Shown: piece after piece, positions 45,901 to 58,655 of the stretch | Numbering within the stretch: the stretch's first letter is position 1 | Layout of the letters: each line of letters starts with the position of its first letter | From: Theristus sp. LFF4_11 | Lineage: Eukaryota > Nematoda > Chromadorea > Monhysterida > Xyalidae | Length of the DNA stretch: 64,000 nt | Reading direction: 5' to 3' | Assembly: GCA_030248135.1 (NCBI GenBank) | Contig: JASANC010004681.1 | Coordinates: 124,001-188,000, forward strand | Made by a program: the position numbers and the translations under genes | Notes under the pieces: model-generated | What the model was told of the DNA's origin: nothing | Seen by the model: only the letters and a program-made list of their open reading frames with translations | Databases searched by the model: none

Positions 45901-48577
45901 GCGCATTTTTTCTCGTCAACTGCATTATTCTCGTGACAATCTGTCGTTGTTTGTCAAACGTTTCGGACAACAGCGTCACGGAGCGCTCCGCCGAGACGTC
46001 AAGCGACTGGCCGCACTTCTCCGGCCAGTAGCGTTCGCATTTTGTCTGAAAGAAAAAAGTTTAAAAAAACATTTAGCGTCAGAATTCCATCCAAAATCGC
46101 CGTAATAATCATCTCACAACCAATACCGTCAAACCCCGAACCAACCAGAGTGGCTCTTTCATTGGCGTCTGGCGGTTTTCCGATTACGTATTGACTGATA
46201 ATCAAGTAGACGAATTTCAAAATCAAAACCAAAAAGTTACACATAGAACCTCAACCCCAACACGAAGTCTTTCTTAGATCTTTTTGAATTTGAGCATTCG
46301 AGTGTAAATTTGTAAACTCTTGTGCCAACTTACCCGTCCACCTTCGGTCACGCTGCATAGCATCACAATGTCCTTCACGTTGCACTGTTTCACCATTTGC
46401 CAGAAGTGCGCCACTGTATTCGGCAAGGGACCCTGTGCGGCGATATAGTGCACTTTACCGTTGAAACCCTGCATTTTTTGAAGAAAACAATAAAAACAGA
46501 ATTTGTCACATTTTTGAGTTTCGCTGTTTTGAGACATGGAATTTTCTGCGATTCTGCACCACGAAAGGTTTTGCTGAACAATTTTTTTTAAATACCGTAT
46601 TACCTCTAATAAACCCCCATGGGGGTTTATTTCTTCAGCGACTTCTGGGGGTGGGGGTTTATTTTTGGGGGGGGGGGTTTATTTGGAAACCATTTTTAGG
46701 GGTGGGCAAAATGGCAAAAATACCTTCCATGGCAGGAAGGAAGTCGCAGAAACTTCTACTCTACATAGAAATTTCCTTTTACAACAGCCTTTTGTAATGA
46801 AATTACCATTAACTCATTCATTTGGGGCCTTTGGTAGCACAATTTCATCATTTTCACTGCAACCAGCCACTGAATTCACTGTTTATGTGTATGTTTTTCT
46901 GGGTATGTGTTTCAAACAGGTTTCCAATAATCCCCCATGGGGGATTATTTTTGGGGGGGGGGGATTATTTGGAAACTTATCGAGGGGGTGGGGGTTTATT
47001 TTTGGGGGGGGGGTTTAATTTTGGGGGGGGGTTTAATAGAGGTAATACGGTAGTCAGCCATATTCAAAAGACTGCTATTTTTACACAAGGCAGCGCTGAC
47101 GATATTCGGCTGCGAATCAAATCAAAACCGAAGTGAAAGGATTTTATTAAAAAAGTGATAAACAGGACAAAGCAAGCCCCAAACGTTACACGCAGCGCCT
47201 CAAGGACCGTCACCTTACTCGAATGTAACTGGCGTTGATGTAGCTGTCATTTTCTTCTGCTTCCTGACTGTCTGTCTTTTGCTCAGCGTTCTCTTCAGTT
47301 TCATCTTTTGAACAGGAACTCTTTGCGTTGCTCCAACAAGGCACGTCCAGAACCACACGTGTTTGGTTGTCTGCAAACGAAGGTTCTTTTCATTCATGTG
47401 TTGCACACAATCACAGTCACACACACCAACACACCAGCAAAAATGATACGTTAGATCGAAATCACCATTGCGGTGACAACGAAAGATCCGACCAGACAGT
47501 TCGATCGGGTCTTCAGACCAGAACTGCATGCTCCGCTGTCCACCACACAGCGTCCAGCGAAGATCACACCGTGGTTTGTGGGGAGCAGGCTATTTCCAGT
47601 AAGACCACACTGTTTTGTTCTGTGGGGTGGAGGGAGGTGCAGTTCAAAAAAAACAACCAGATTGTGTGTGAGATGGTGCTCTGCGCTCAGGAGCAGACGC
47701 AGAAGAGAGCACATCGAAGTTCGGAAACCGAGAAATCAAAACCATCGAAAACCAAAACATGTCACCCTCGTGGCCTGGTGGTAGCGCGTTACACTGTTGT
47801 GTCTGTGCGTTCGGTGGATCTAGCGAGACCCGCCGAGGGGTGCACAAGTAGTTAACGACAGAGAAAACTCGATGGGTAGCTCGACTCGACGGCGTTCTGT
47901 GCGCTTTTGTGGGTTAGAAATGGCTCAAAACACCGCCTAAAATGCCCAACAACCAAAACGAACACGGCACGACATCTCTGTATCGATTGCGATCATCGTT
48001 CGCGAGACGATACCCGATCGAGCAACTGTACTCCTCTTGGTCGCGCCAATCCTCCGGCTCGATTCGCACTCGCTAAAACCAAAAATGTGTTTTCTGCAGA
48101 GTTCTGGTTTTTCTGGTCTGGTTCAGGTTTTGGTTGCTATACTCATGTGTTATGCGGTGCGGGTGTCACATTGGTTAGCTCCCGCGCGGGCATTAACCAA
48201 TGGTGGTTAGCTCCCGCACACGCGACACTTCAACAACACTGAAACGGTGTAATTGAGCTAAGAAGAGCTGGTCAATTGCACAACTTTTACCCCAATAGAG
48301 AAATTGCCGAAACCAGAAACGATCTTCAGTGTCGCACGTTCACCACGAACAGGCAGGCACGCCGACGCAACAGAAAAAATGTGCGCCTTGAAACACGAAC
48401 CGCCGAATTCGACGAACGTCAATCCGAAAACCCAAAAAACCAAAAAATCACCAAAAATCCAAATCCATATTCTTCTCGATAGGCCGTCTCCGGTTGCTTC
48501 GCACGCTCGTCAACCAACTCGATGAACTTTTCCAGCACCTCGTGATTCTGTTGTGATGTCGATGATGAGGCGGTCAT
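42946..48577 (-). CDS. PTPN12: PEST-family non-receptor protein tyrosine phosphatase; 3' end uncertain
   Basis: Cytosolic phosphotyrosine phosphatase of the PTPN12/18/22 group. Exons (minus): 48452-48577 (MTASSSTSQQNHEVLEKFIE), 47964-48072 (NRYRDVVP), 47219-47370 (NDSYINASYIR), 46334-46468 (AAQGPLPNTVAHFWQMV), 45872-46045 (TKCERYWPEKCG), 45452-45588 (YTDWPDYGRPDN, the WPD loop), 44364-44430, 43772-43849 (DLRRQRPAMVQSV), 43406-43480 (DQFILIHHLIAELFRQHL) and probably 42946-43085 (basic, R/P-rich). The catalytic loop HCSAGCGRTGA is complete but split by the intron between 45452 and 44430, inside the Ser codon. The form SAGCGRTGA is typical of the PEST group. All catalytic residues are present. 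The C-terminal regulatory tail after 42946 is not resolved, so a C-terminal motif could not be checked. Confidence 0.9.
43270..43396. repeat. (CAAA)n tetranucleotide microsatellite
   Basis: About 30 uninterrupted CAAA units. On the coding strand of the phosphatase it is (TTTG)n starting about 10 bp downstream of the donor of exon 43406-43480. It generates long spurious open frames on both strands. Confidence 0.97.
44950..45402. mobile_element. inverted-repeat element carrying a 19-bp minisatellite
   Basis: The ends are inverted repeats of about 75 bp: TCATGAACATAGCCGTGCGA...GGTGTGGGGTACC...CAAACCGGTGTGCAGCCC on the left, and the complement on the right ending GGGGTATGTTCATGA. Between them (about 45080-45297) lie eleven tandem 19-bp units based on CTCAAAATGGTGCACAGAC, with a second variant ending CATAGTC. 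It sits in the PTP intron between exons 45452 and 44430. Single copy here. Confidence 0.88.
46593..47052 (-). mobile_element. G/C-tract palindromic MITE, copy 8 (subfamily B)
   Basis: Complete, TA-flanked, nearly identical to the copy at 41461, implying recent activity. Located in a PTP intron. Confidence 0.93.
47763..47955 (+). mobile_element. tRNA-derived SINE abutting PTP exon 2 donor
   Basis: Head CACCCTCGTGGCCTGGTGGT and GCGCGTTACACTGTTGTGTC, then GAGACCCGCCGAGGGG, body GACAGAGAAAACTCGATGGG and CTCGACGGCGTTCTGTGCGC, tail CGCCTAAAATGCCCAACAAC. The tail ends a few bases before the splice donor (GTTCGT, minus) of the phosphatase exon 47964-48072, in antisense. Confidence 0.85.
48165..48240. 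repeat. short palindrome TTAGCTCCCGCGCG / CACCATTGG
   Basis: CACATTGGTTAGCTCCCGCG...CCAATGGTGGTTAGCTCCCG forms an inverted/direct repeat array in PTP intron 1. A related palindrome (CCACCAATGGTTACCTGACG, GCGCGGGAGCTAGCC) lies at 14965-15040 in the chitin-binding gene. Confidence 0.65.
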
Positions 48578-51242
48578 TTTCTTCGATGTTGACAGTTTTA
48601 TGGAAATTTCTTGATTGTTTTTACATTTTTTCGTGGGCAATCGCTGAAAAAACCAAAGTATGATCAAATTTTGTCGACTGATGAACTGAAAAGAAACCAA
48701 TCAGCCCAAGCCTGTTGGAGCTGGACGCAACATGTTGTCCCTAACTGGAATTATTTCAACGCTGAAAATCATTTTACAAAACAAAACAAAACCAAAAAAA
48801 ATGTCAAATTCATCCAATTTCAATAAGTCGCATGCAGTCGACCGACAATACAGTTGCTTCTTCAATTCAATACCTTCCAAGATTGCGTCAAGTGGCTTTT
48901 ACTATTTCGTACGATTTGTCAACAAGAACACAAAGCCGTTTTTAAAAAAAGTGTGCTTCATTAAAAAACAAGATCGTGGTCATCACAAAAAATCAGAAAA
49001 AACACACAAAAATCAAATCAAAAAATCAACAAAACAGAAATCAAATAAACGTCAAGTTATTGGGATATTGTGCCATGTTGAATCTCGCCTCGCTCTCGAC
49101 ATGATTTTTCTGCAATCGCAATGGTTCAGGACTTCTAAGAAATTGAGAGCAAAACAAATGCCAAACGAACGAATTCCGAAATCATATTTCCCTGGCCGAC
49201 ACAGGGACATCTGTTGTGACATCGTTTCGAGACTCAATACGGCACTTACAGTACTCCGTCTGCGCAGATTTTGACTGAACCGAAAAACTGCATCGTTTTT
49301 TAAACCTCAACCATTTCATTTTTGTGATAACCGGGATTGACAAAAGAGAAAAACAACAAGAATAAAACCAACTGTAAACAGAAGAAAAATGCAAGCGAGA
49401 CGTAAAAATCGACAAACAAAATAAAAACAAGAAATCCGAATGAAGAGAAGAAAACACAGAAATTTTTATTCGCTTTTTTTGTGCAAACTGATCAGAGACA
49501 CAACTATGAAATGGACCACACGCAAAAATACGAAAAAAAGCAAGGACTCGAATATTGGAACCTCTGAGACAAACAGGATGCTAAAAAGCAAGCAGCGAGA
49601 ACAGTGCAAGGGCAGTGGCTAAAAAATGGCCAGTGTTCAGGGGTTCTGCAAAAGTTCACCCTATTGAAGTCGTTGCAACTTTATTGCCAACATTCCTTGG
49701 AGAATTTCTTCTGTCGGACGACTTAGTGATAATGATAATGAAACGCTGTTTTGCAGTGAAAAACCAACACACAGGCACACTGGCACGCATGATGTATCAG
49801 ATCTGTCTGTCTGTTCTGTATGCGTGTTTGCTTGTCTGCGTGCTACATAAAAGTTTTCAAATACGAATTTTACAAAGGAATATTGGCGGTAAAATTCAAA
49901 ACGACTTCATCAGAGAGAAATCAAAAATGTCCATCTTCGTAATGCTGCTTCCAAAAATTTACTGGACCATGGCACTGTGTCCAGTGCAGATAGGACGTGA
50001 TTCGTTTGCCTGACAGATTCCAACAAACAAACTATACAAGACAAGAAACGTCACACACCAAAATACCACGAGGAATAACAACAAAGCCAGCAAATATTCA
50101 TACTCGCTCTAAACTGAATAGACCCGATTTGGCGGCACGAAAAAAAAGAAAATGTGTGACAACGCAAAATGAGAACAAGCAAAAAATCGGCGCAAGAATA
50201 ATCTGTTTTTGGTAGCCACTTTCTGAACGAAAACACGAAAACACAATTTACAAAACTGTTTTTCGTACAACAAAAAAACTTACAACAACAAGCCGTTATT
50301 TCAGTCCACGGGCATTAACGAACAACTTTTTTACGTGAGGAGAACAATTTTTAACAAAAGATGAGTCATCAAGAAAATAGAAAAAACAGGCCACACAGGA
50401 TGTGGTGAATTATTATGCGAAATACCAACTTATTCGTTTTTATTCTATTCAACGGAAAACAAAAAAGATAATTTGCTGAAAGTAAATTTCGTTTTATCCT
50501 GTGTCACCTGGCTTTATCAGAAACGGGAAAAATGAAAGTTACCGAAAAATGGAATTTTTAATTCAGAGGAATTCGTTTGGTGTTCAAAACGAATCACACG
50601 CAGACAGTTTCGTAACCAAAGCCAAGCAGTGTTTACTAACCAAACTTGGAAACGGCTTGTTGCATTGTCAAAAATCTGTCCGAACCTTTGTTGTACCATA
50701 ATCAAAGATTGGCTTGACAAGAAATTCTTTGCTCGTAAAAAAATGTTTTGGTTTGAAAACAGATAGTTTTTCGCGGTCGTTTTTGAAAGCCAATTTTTAC
50801 GCAAGTAATTATCACGCAACCAATCAACATGCTGGGATTGATTGATTGTACTAAACTTATCTCTGTCAAAAAGACTTTCATGAGCACAATGAACTGATGG
50901 GCTGCTACCTGAAAAGATCTACACAGTGTCCATTCAATCACCAACAAAGCAAAAAGGACAAACTCAACTAAACATCAGAACAAGCCGACATCCAGAACTC
51001 TTTCGGCCCACGGAGCACGAGCATCTATTAAATACACGATCTATCATGAGGAAAAATCGTTTCAACAACTGTGAATCTGATTATCACTCACTTCACTTTC
51101 GATCATTCTCAGACAAAAAGCCTGAGATGAAGCAAGACAGGATCCACTAATGGATCGCACTCGTGGTGGGTACCCGTTCCGCAGACACCGTGTTCCGTCG
51201 GCCAGAGCTACGACGTTCAATGGTACAAAGCAACCACCACCA
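48578..51242. other. A-rich intergenic region between PTP 5' end and USP44/49 3' end
   Basis: About 2.7 kb of A-rich sequence (49000-50400 especially). It should contain the phosphatase promoter and 5' UTR near 48580-48750. A foldback repeat of the TTTGTTTGTG family lies around 49765-49850. Open frames here are lysine-rich products of base composition; no coding exon recognised. Confidence 0.6.
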
Positions 51243-54200
51243 CTACAGTCCACCAGTCCAGCGAGAGCGTTTTACGGTCGTCTCGATCGTCTCATCAACA
51301 CCAATCACATCAATCTCCTCCTGGTCGGAGCTGAAGCCCTCTAATGCGGCGTCCAGCTGCGGCGGTACACCACGGTGGCGGGTAGCCTCAAGTGGTAAGC
51401 GGTGTTGCTGCTGCTGCTGCTGGTGGTGATGATGATGATGATAAGCGGGCAGGTTCCGTTCGAGACCGACGAGTGCGTTTTGCGAGTTCGACAGTGCGGC
51501 GGCGGCGACGGTGGCGGTGTCGCGTCGCGAGTAGAACAGAATGTACGCCTGCGCGGCGAGCACGTCCTCGAGCGAGCACACCTCCAGACGGGCGTCGTTG
51601 CAGTGCATCCAGAATTGGCCGATCGAATGCCAACAATAGGACGTGTAGTGGCCGCTGTTGAAGCCACGACCGTGGTGCGTCACGACGCCGCACAACTGAT
51701 AGGAGGTGCTGCCCTGAAACGCGCGCGCCCCGCTCTTTTGTGGTATCAAGAGTGAGTTTTGTGTTTTGATTCGGTTGTGATTGTGGTGTTTTCTTTTTTG
51801 ATTAATCGATCTCATTCGACTGGGCAGTAAGCGGTTTTTTTTAATTAACTCGTCTCAGATCAACTTTAAAAAAGTATTGTCCATTATTGTACATTTCATC
51901 ATTATTGAGAACAGTAACATTGACCATTGAAAAGTGGAAGCATGCAAGCAAGCGACAAGGGTCGCTCTTGGAACTTGCCCATTCCAATCACGCAACTGAA
52001 CAACAAACTCTGAAAAACAGAATCCACTAAACAAAAAAAAACAAAAAACCTCATGAAATAAAAAAATCCCGTAAAAACAGAAAAAAACACAGTTAGCGAC
52101 CTGAATGTCGTCGACACAGAACGCGCGCACATCGAGTCGCTCGTCGAATCGCACGTGCACGCTGATTTTGTCGCGCTGATTTCTGCCCGACCACCGAAAT
52201 CGTTTCAAGTGCAACCGGAGTATCTTCGGCAGTTTATCGATCAATATGCGCTTTTGAGCGTTTGTACGAACGGATGACGAGCCTGTGGAGGGGCCGACTG
52301 ACTTTGCGGTGGTCATCGTTCGCTTCGACGACGACGTTGGCGGTGTGGCGTTTGCGACTTCCTGCAACTTGTTCACTTGTTCGTTTTATGGTACTTTTCA
52401 ATGTTGAGTTGATTCCGAATGCTACTTGATAGAGTTGATGCAGTCTTTGCCCAAAAAGTAGTGCACACTGTCGTAAAGCCTGTGACCGTGCACACGCTCA
52501 CATACGTTCTCTCAGCCTACATACAGTCAATCTCGCTAATACAGTGGCGGCCAAAAGTTTGGAAACCCCTGCGTGCGCTGCATATCGCGCATTTTTGCGT
52601 TATTATGATGCACATAAGCAAATATTTTTGATTTTTTGAAAAAGCAATTGTGTTCATAAAAACAAAGCTAGCATGTGTTGGGGAAAGACGCAGAATAAAA
52701 GCACGCATACACGACCACACACACACGCGCGCACATGGGGGTTTCCAAACTTTTGGACGCCACTGTATATGCAACTAGCTGATTGGTTGGTCATAGCAAT
52801 TCTCAGCGCTGTATGGTTAGTCATGAATGAGCAACTCTCAGCGCTGATTGGTTGGTCATTACGTCATGTGGCACATATTTTCCAGATGGACTGATGTGCC
52901 AGTCGCAAATAAACCCACCGGCACACATGCGGTTCGCACTGCGAGCCTGTGTCGTTTGTCAGTGCGTTTGTTTGTGTTATGTTTGTTGTCGGTTCTGTGA
53001 CTCAATGCGTGCATAGAAAGGTAAGCAGTTGCATGCTTGGCGGGCGAATTCAAAATCGGTGGGGAGATCCGTGTTCCCGAAAGACCACTGAGTCACTAGG
53101 GGCATTTGGATATGCCCCATGAAGTATGGCACTAAAACAGAAGAATGTGCTAGGTCTTCGGACAGCGACTCTACACCCGCAGACGTACCCGTAATCGCGC
53201 CGAACTTCGTACCCTGCGCGTGCCGTCTTCCTCGCCGCCGCTTTCCAGTTCGGATTTTTCGCCCAAATCCGACTGCGCGCTGAGTTTTCGTCTCAGGACC
53301 GCCTTGGAGCCGGGACTCTGGGCACAGCGCTCGCACGCGTACACCTGATGAAAATGATGACATTCTTGGAATTTTGTGAGATTCGAAAGCTGCGCCTGAT
53401 TGTTAAAAAATCGACATTTCTACACCTGACATGCTGATTGGCTGTAACCATATTTGGCGGCACCAACAAGCTTGTTGTTGTTGCATCGCATGGGTCTACG
53501 TCTCTCACGCTGTTTCTAAACAGTGCTATGCTTCCTGCATTCTTGCGGAAAAAACTGGAATGAATGAATCGTTAAATAGTGAAAGCTTCTTCACCTTGCC
53601 CAACTCCTCAACACTGGTGAACGACTGCAACATTTCCTCTACATGACACCACTCCAAAGCGAGATTTAGACTGGTCAGTTGACAGTTTTGATAGCGCGAC
53701 GGGAACTCGAGTGATAGATCGCTGAACGCTTCGAGACGTGTGGAGCATCTGCGGGGAGAAACGTCTCAGCAATCGAACAAATTGAATGAATCATGAGACT
53801 TGAATGAGAATGAGAGGACATGAGAGATTCAATGAGAATTGAACTGAATTCAGAAATGATAGCAACATTGAAAAGAGAAAGATCGTTTTTGGTGCTGCAT
53901 TTTGATCGTTTCCGTGTGCCACTCTTGATAGAGCCACAGCATTCATCGGAAAAAACGTTTGAAACCAGTGTTCAATAGTCAATTTCAATTTTCAAAATCA
54001 ATTTCCAACGCTAGATTTCAATTTTTCCCCTATGATGTCCACATTTACCGTCGAAATTGTAAATTACATGCTGATTGGTTGGCCTTCACGACGTGATGCA
54101 TGCTGTCTGTGCATAGAAAACTCCAACTCCCACCTCCACAGAAGACACGCATCACGCGATCCCCTGATGGCAGAAATTGCAAACAAAACCAAGAGAACAC

Positions 54201-57200
54201 AGAATGCCATCCGCCGTGCGCACCGGCCACACCGCATACACGTGACACGGCTCTCCGTCTCGCCGTTGAACATGTAACGAATCAAGGATGAGATCGCTTT
54301 CGCCTCTGTCAACGCCGCCTTTTGCTGTTCGCTGGACAGCATCGACTTCAGGTCGGTGGTCGACTGCGCGTGCAGCGGCCGCGAGCGGCACTTTGACGCT
54401 TTCGCGTGTCTGCGATGGCGATTCTGCGAGTGCGCAGCGTCGCCGTCGTCTTCGTCGTTGCTGTTGCCGCCGCCGCCCTCGCTCTCCGACATTCGCTCGT
54501 CGGCGAGCTTGTCGAGCAGCTCGCTGGAATTTTGTTTTGAGCATTCGTTTTCTAATTTTCTTCTTCGTCTTCTTCTTCTGCTTAAACGCCGTTCATGGAG
54601 CTTGACACGCTGGCGTCACTTCGCCACACGTTCATGAAGCAACAAAACAGCGCAGCTTCACACACACACACTGCGCGTCAACGCGCGCGGGCGAACAGAC
54701 CAAACGAACATCGGCTGTCAAACTCGACAGTGTGATTATGCCTTTTGGTTGGAATGGCGTAACATCGAATTGTAACTATTGACATTATTTATGTGAAAAA
54801 ACGTCGACGACTTTGATCCTCAGACCAGAAACGTTGAAGCAAACAGCATCAACAAAAAAACTCTTGAACAACGAAAACCAGACGAACGCCAAGAATTCCT
54901 GCGCGTCCTGCTGGTGATAGCCTTTGAACGAGGGAACCCGTTTCCAAACCGCCTGCAGAAAACCCTGCGGAATGACAAGCGACAGTTTTCCGGACCACAT
55001 CACGTTCAACAGCGCGCCAACTTCCTTGCTGAGCGATCTGGAAGCAGAAAAACAGGAAAAAATGTTCGTGTACAGTCTATCTTGCTAATATATGCAACTA
55101 GCTGATTGGTTGGTCATGGTAATTCTCAGCGCTGATTGGTTAGTCATGAGTAATTCTTAACGCTGATTGGTTGGTCATGACGTCATGTTGCATATATTTT
55201 CCAGATGGACTGTATATGGTTGCTCAGCAAAATCGCTCAGTTACATGTATCAATGGCATGGTAATGCAGTATTTTTTTTAATAGTTCACTGATCCAACAA
55301 TTTTTGCTTATTCCAATCAGATCCAATACATCTCTACGGCTACGAATGCGAGTGCTACCGTATATTATTGAACTACTTTACACAGTTGATCCGAAAGAAA
55401 ACAAACGGACTGTTACGCGCAAAACAAAAAAATAAGAAGAAACAACGAGAAGAAGCAACGCACGGCGACTCGGGCGGCGGCGGCGGCGCCACGGCGGGCG
55501 CGCTTCTGTGTGCGGCCTCTTGTAAATCCGTCTCGGAGCTGCTACGCTTTCGCAGGCTCGCGCGTCGATCGGCTACCCGCTGCGAAGCGTTCGCTGAAGT
55601 CTGCTCAGCAGGCGGATTCTTGTGGACGGCAGCGCCCAATGGTTGCCCACCGGCACCACCACTGTAATCCGTCGAATTCGCCGGGAAAATGTCCTGCTGC
55701 TGCTGCTGTTGCTGCGGACAGCAATGCTGCGGACTGCACCGCTCCAACACCGGACGCATCGGGCAGTACGCGAGGAAATAGTCGCGGAACTCATCGAGGT
55801 TGCTTGAAAAGTGGTTAGAAAAACAGTGTTTCGTGGTTCGTCGCAAAATTTTGTTGTTTAGCACGACACAAGCGGGCTTTCATTGCTCCTGTAGCCGGTG
55901 GAAAATTGGTATACTGTATATGCAGCACAGGCTACTGTAAACGTGTTGGTCGCAACTCGCAACATGATGTTTTAGTGTATCGTCACAGAAACTAAACAAC
56001 ATGGGAGTGGGACTTCTGATTTAAAAAGTTGATTTTTTCAAAAAAAAATTTCAAAAACTAGAGGACTAACAAGTGGGAGTGGGACTTGAAATAAGTTGAA
56101 AAAAATTGCTTTTTCAACAAAAAGAATCTCAAAAAATCTAAAGAAAACCGAATATGCGCACCTGAGCACTTGCAAGACCGAGTTCATGTAGCAGGTGTTG
56201 CCGAGATTCCGGAGGCCCGTCACGCCGGGCGCCGTTTTACTTGACGGCCGGCCGACACTCGGAGCTGCACCGGAATTGGTGGTTTTGCGCGATCTCGCGG
56301 CCGCTGACTCCAAATTCGGAGGAGCCACCGCCGCCGTTTTGACGCGTTTCCTATTGTTGCCGCCGCTTGCGTTCGATGACGCTGAGGATGCACGCTTGGA
56401 GGCGGCGCTGCCGGGGCGGAGCTGGAAAGGTTTGCATGCGGTGAAATGCGGCTTTTTCGCATGGCCAGCGAGCGAGAGATCAGATTGTGTACATTCATTT
56501 GTGAAGCCAATTTTTGTTTCTATTTGTTCATCAGACGCGCTCGGGTGGTTTGAAAATGAAGGTATTTTCCCTGAAAATCTGTATTCAATAAGTGCTGGAC
56601 AAATTCGACAAAATATGAGTGTGGTCAAATTCAGTGAATAAAGCCCGCTCTTATCAGGCAATCACACAATTTTTTCTTGTCATTTTTAGCAACATCACGA
56701 GCAATTTATGTATTATGTATTGTGTATGATGACTAACTTTAGGTGTGACGGACACGAACGGCTTTTTCGCCGTCACCAAGTCACGCCATGACGTGAACGC
56801 ACGCGACAGCGTGTTGATTCTGGAAGTTTTTCATAAAATTCGCATACTTCATAAATTCATAAGTTTCATGCATTCTGAATTTCATAAGTTTCATGTTCGA
56901 AACACTGATTGGCTAAATTTACACCAGTGAACTAATCAGCGCGCCGACAACACAGAATGCACGCATCACGGCGGTCAACTAGAGATGATCAGTAGATTGC
57001 ACATGATGATACAAAATGCACTGTTGTATGCCTGTCTGTTCATAATTATACTATCACCACTTTTCATATTAATTCAAAAAGTGCTTTATGACAACATGAA
57101 AACCACCGCCAACCTCCGAAATCGTATCACGACATTCTGCAATTCGTGTGAGCTCAGTGCTGGCTCCGTATGGGGCGCCGATTTCTCCAACGTGCGTAAC

Positions 57201-58655
57201 GAGCGTTCGGTGCCGCCGCGCGGACAGAAACGTTGCTGTTTGATCACAGACAAGACGTCGCGCAGCAGACGCAACCGTCCGGACTTGTGGTCGTTCAGAA
57301 TGTAGTCGTCGCACGAATAGCAGAACGCGTAGCCGTCGTTGATCTCCAGTGCGAGCGGATGCTGTAGGAACACCGTGCTTTTGAATAGTGTGGTTTTTTA
57401 ATGAACATATGAGCAGTGCTGGTGTCTCAAGACAATGCACTCTGTGTTGTTATAACATTGGTGATATTGTGCAAACACCCAGCTGACACGCGTGTGTTGT
57501 CAAATGTGTGCGTTTGTTTTGCTTGTGATTGAAAAAAAAACTTTCAAACCAGAATGAAAAGATGGAAACAACACCACTCTTTGTAGTACTCTTGGAAACA
57601 ATAGAATGGTCGTTCCAGCTTCTGAACTGCTAACTTTGGCTTGAGTCCTCTCTGAAAGTATTGTTTAAAGTCAAGCGGAGTGAATTTTTACGATCTGTTT
57701 TTGCAACACAGTTTTCGTTTTTACAGCTTGCGTCTTTTTGCAATCTTTTATTATTATGTTTCTACCAAGTGAAAAAATGTCGAAGTAGTATCAGACAGAA
57801 AAGTGTTTTTTGTAATCTTTTATTATTATGTACAAGATCGTGTCAAGACTCAATCGCGCTCCATCATGGCGTTGCCGCACTATTCATGTGAATTCAAACT
57901 TCAATATTGTTCACGCACGTTCGACAGTTAGCACTGGCTGCATCTTGCATTGCGTGTTTTCGCCATGAATTATGCTTGCCCGAGCGAAGCCCATCTACAC
58001 TTTGCAACATCATCATGCAAAGATTTCTTGCGTGTGTACAATGCAAAGTTAATGAGAGCATGGATCTCACGTGCATGCCATTCCACCTGATTTCACCAAA
58101 AGTCCACATATCAACGCCACTGTTTTTGATTAGCTCGTGAAACATCATGACGTCATTGGGAACAAAAGAAAAAATCGATGACAGAACAGAAAACAAGAAA
58201 CCGGAAATCGAGACAAAAACGCAAAAAAACGAACCCCCGTTTCCTGGAAATGCTCTTCAGCATGGTGTTTGATGTAACGACCACACGCCACGTGACAACA
58301 AGTGAGACACGCCTGAAAGTTGGGACATTTTATGAAATGAAACGCAAAAAAACACAAGCAAAAACACACTGCGCATGCACGGCGCTTTGAACCGAACGTT
58401 CGTCGCTTTGAGCTGGATTGGCTAAATTTGAATCAATCAAGCTGGTTAGCACGTGAGCATAGTCAAACATAGAAAGTAATTTGAAAACCACACGTTTGTC
58501 AGATAGTATTGTGTGTTTCCATTATTCAAAAAATTTTAAAAGTTTACCCAAACACTTTCAGTTGTCCCACAGACGGCGCACAGCCAATTGGACGGATTCA
58601 AAAGTTTGTTCTCTGTTGCAACAGAAATTTTCTGCACGTGCTTGCAATTGTCCAT
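51243..58655 (-). CDS. USP44: ubiquitin carboxyl-terminal hydrolase, USP44/USP49 type (ZnF-UBP plus USP domain)
   Basis: Cysteine protease that removes ubiquitin; vertebrate USP44 and USP49 act in the nucleus (histone H2B, mitotic checkpoint), which is family knowledge. Exons (minus): 58548-58655 ([10 protein letters not shown] ... [12 protein letters not shown]), 58235-58312 ([20 protein letters not shown]), about 57130-57360 ([19 protein letters not shown]), 56162-56421 ([19 protein letters not shown], Cys box), 55464-55802, 54884-55037 ([13 protein letters not shown]), 54224-54519, 53595-53748 ([12 protein letters not shown]), 53189-53344, 52101-52361 ([18 protein letters not shown]), 51243-51713 ([13 protein letters not shown] ... 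HCNDARLEV ... [12 protein letters not shown]). Catalytic Cys, His and Asn/Asp boxes and the zinc ligands of the ZnF-UBP are present. Only the 3' edge of exon 3 is uncertain. A Q-rich and disordered insert (exon at 55464) separates the Cys box from the QQDAQEF motif, and the C-terminus has a His6/Gln5 stretch. About 830 aa, somewhat longer than human USP44. Confidence 0.95.
52522..52895 (+). mobile_element. MITE with GCTGATTGGTTGGTCAT units, copy 2, interrupted by a mariner-like MITE
   Basis: The left part TACAGTCAATCTCGCTAA (52522-52539) and the right part TATGCAACTAGCTGATTGG...TTCCAGATGGACTG (52768-52895) are halves of the element intact at 55071. Between them lies the element 52540-52767, inserted at a TA. 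Located in the USP44/49 intron between exons 53189 and 52361. Confidence 0.88.
52540..52767 (+). mobile_element. Tc1/mariner-like MITE, TIR CAGTGGCGGCCAAAAGTTTG
   Basis: TA-flanked 224-bp element with ends CAGTGGCGGCCAAAAGTTTG and CAAACTTTTGGACGCCACTG and GGAAACCCC / GGGGGTTTCC subterminal inverted repeats. This terminal sequence is typical of Tc1-like transposons. Internal deletion derivative; no transposase. Confidence 0.92.
55071..55214 (+). mobile_element. MITE with GCTGATTGGTTGGTCAT units, copy 3 (complete)
   Basis: TACAGTCTATCTTGCTAATA at the left and TTTTCCAGATGGACTGTA at the right, with three tandem-like GCTGATTGGTTGGTCATG units inside. It is located 34 bp upstream (gene orientation) of USP exon 54884-55037 and gives the empty-site reference for the nested insertion at 52540. 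Confidence 0.88.
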
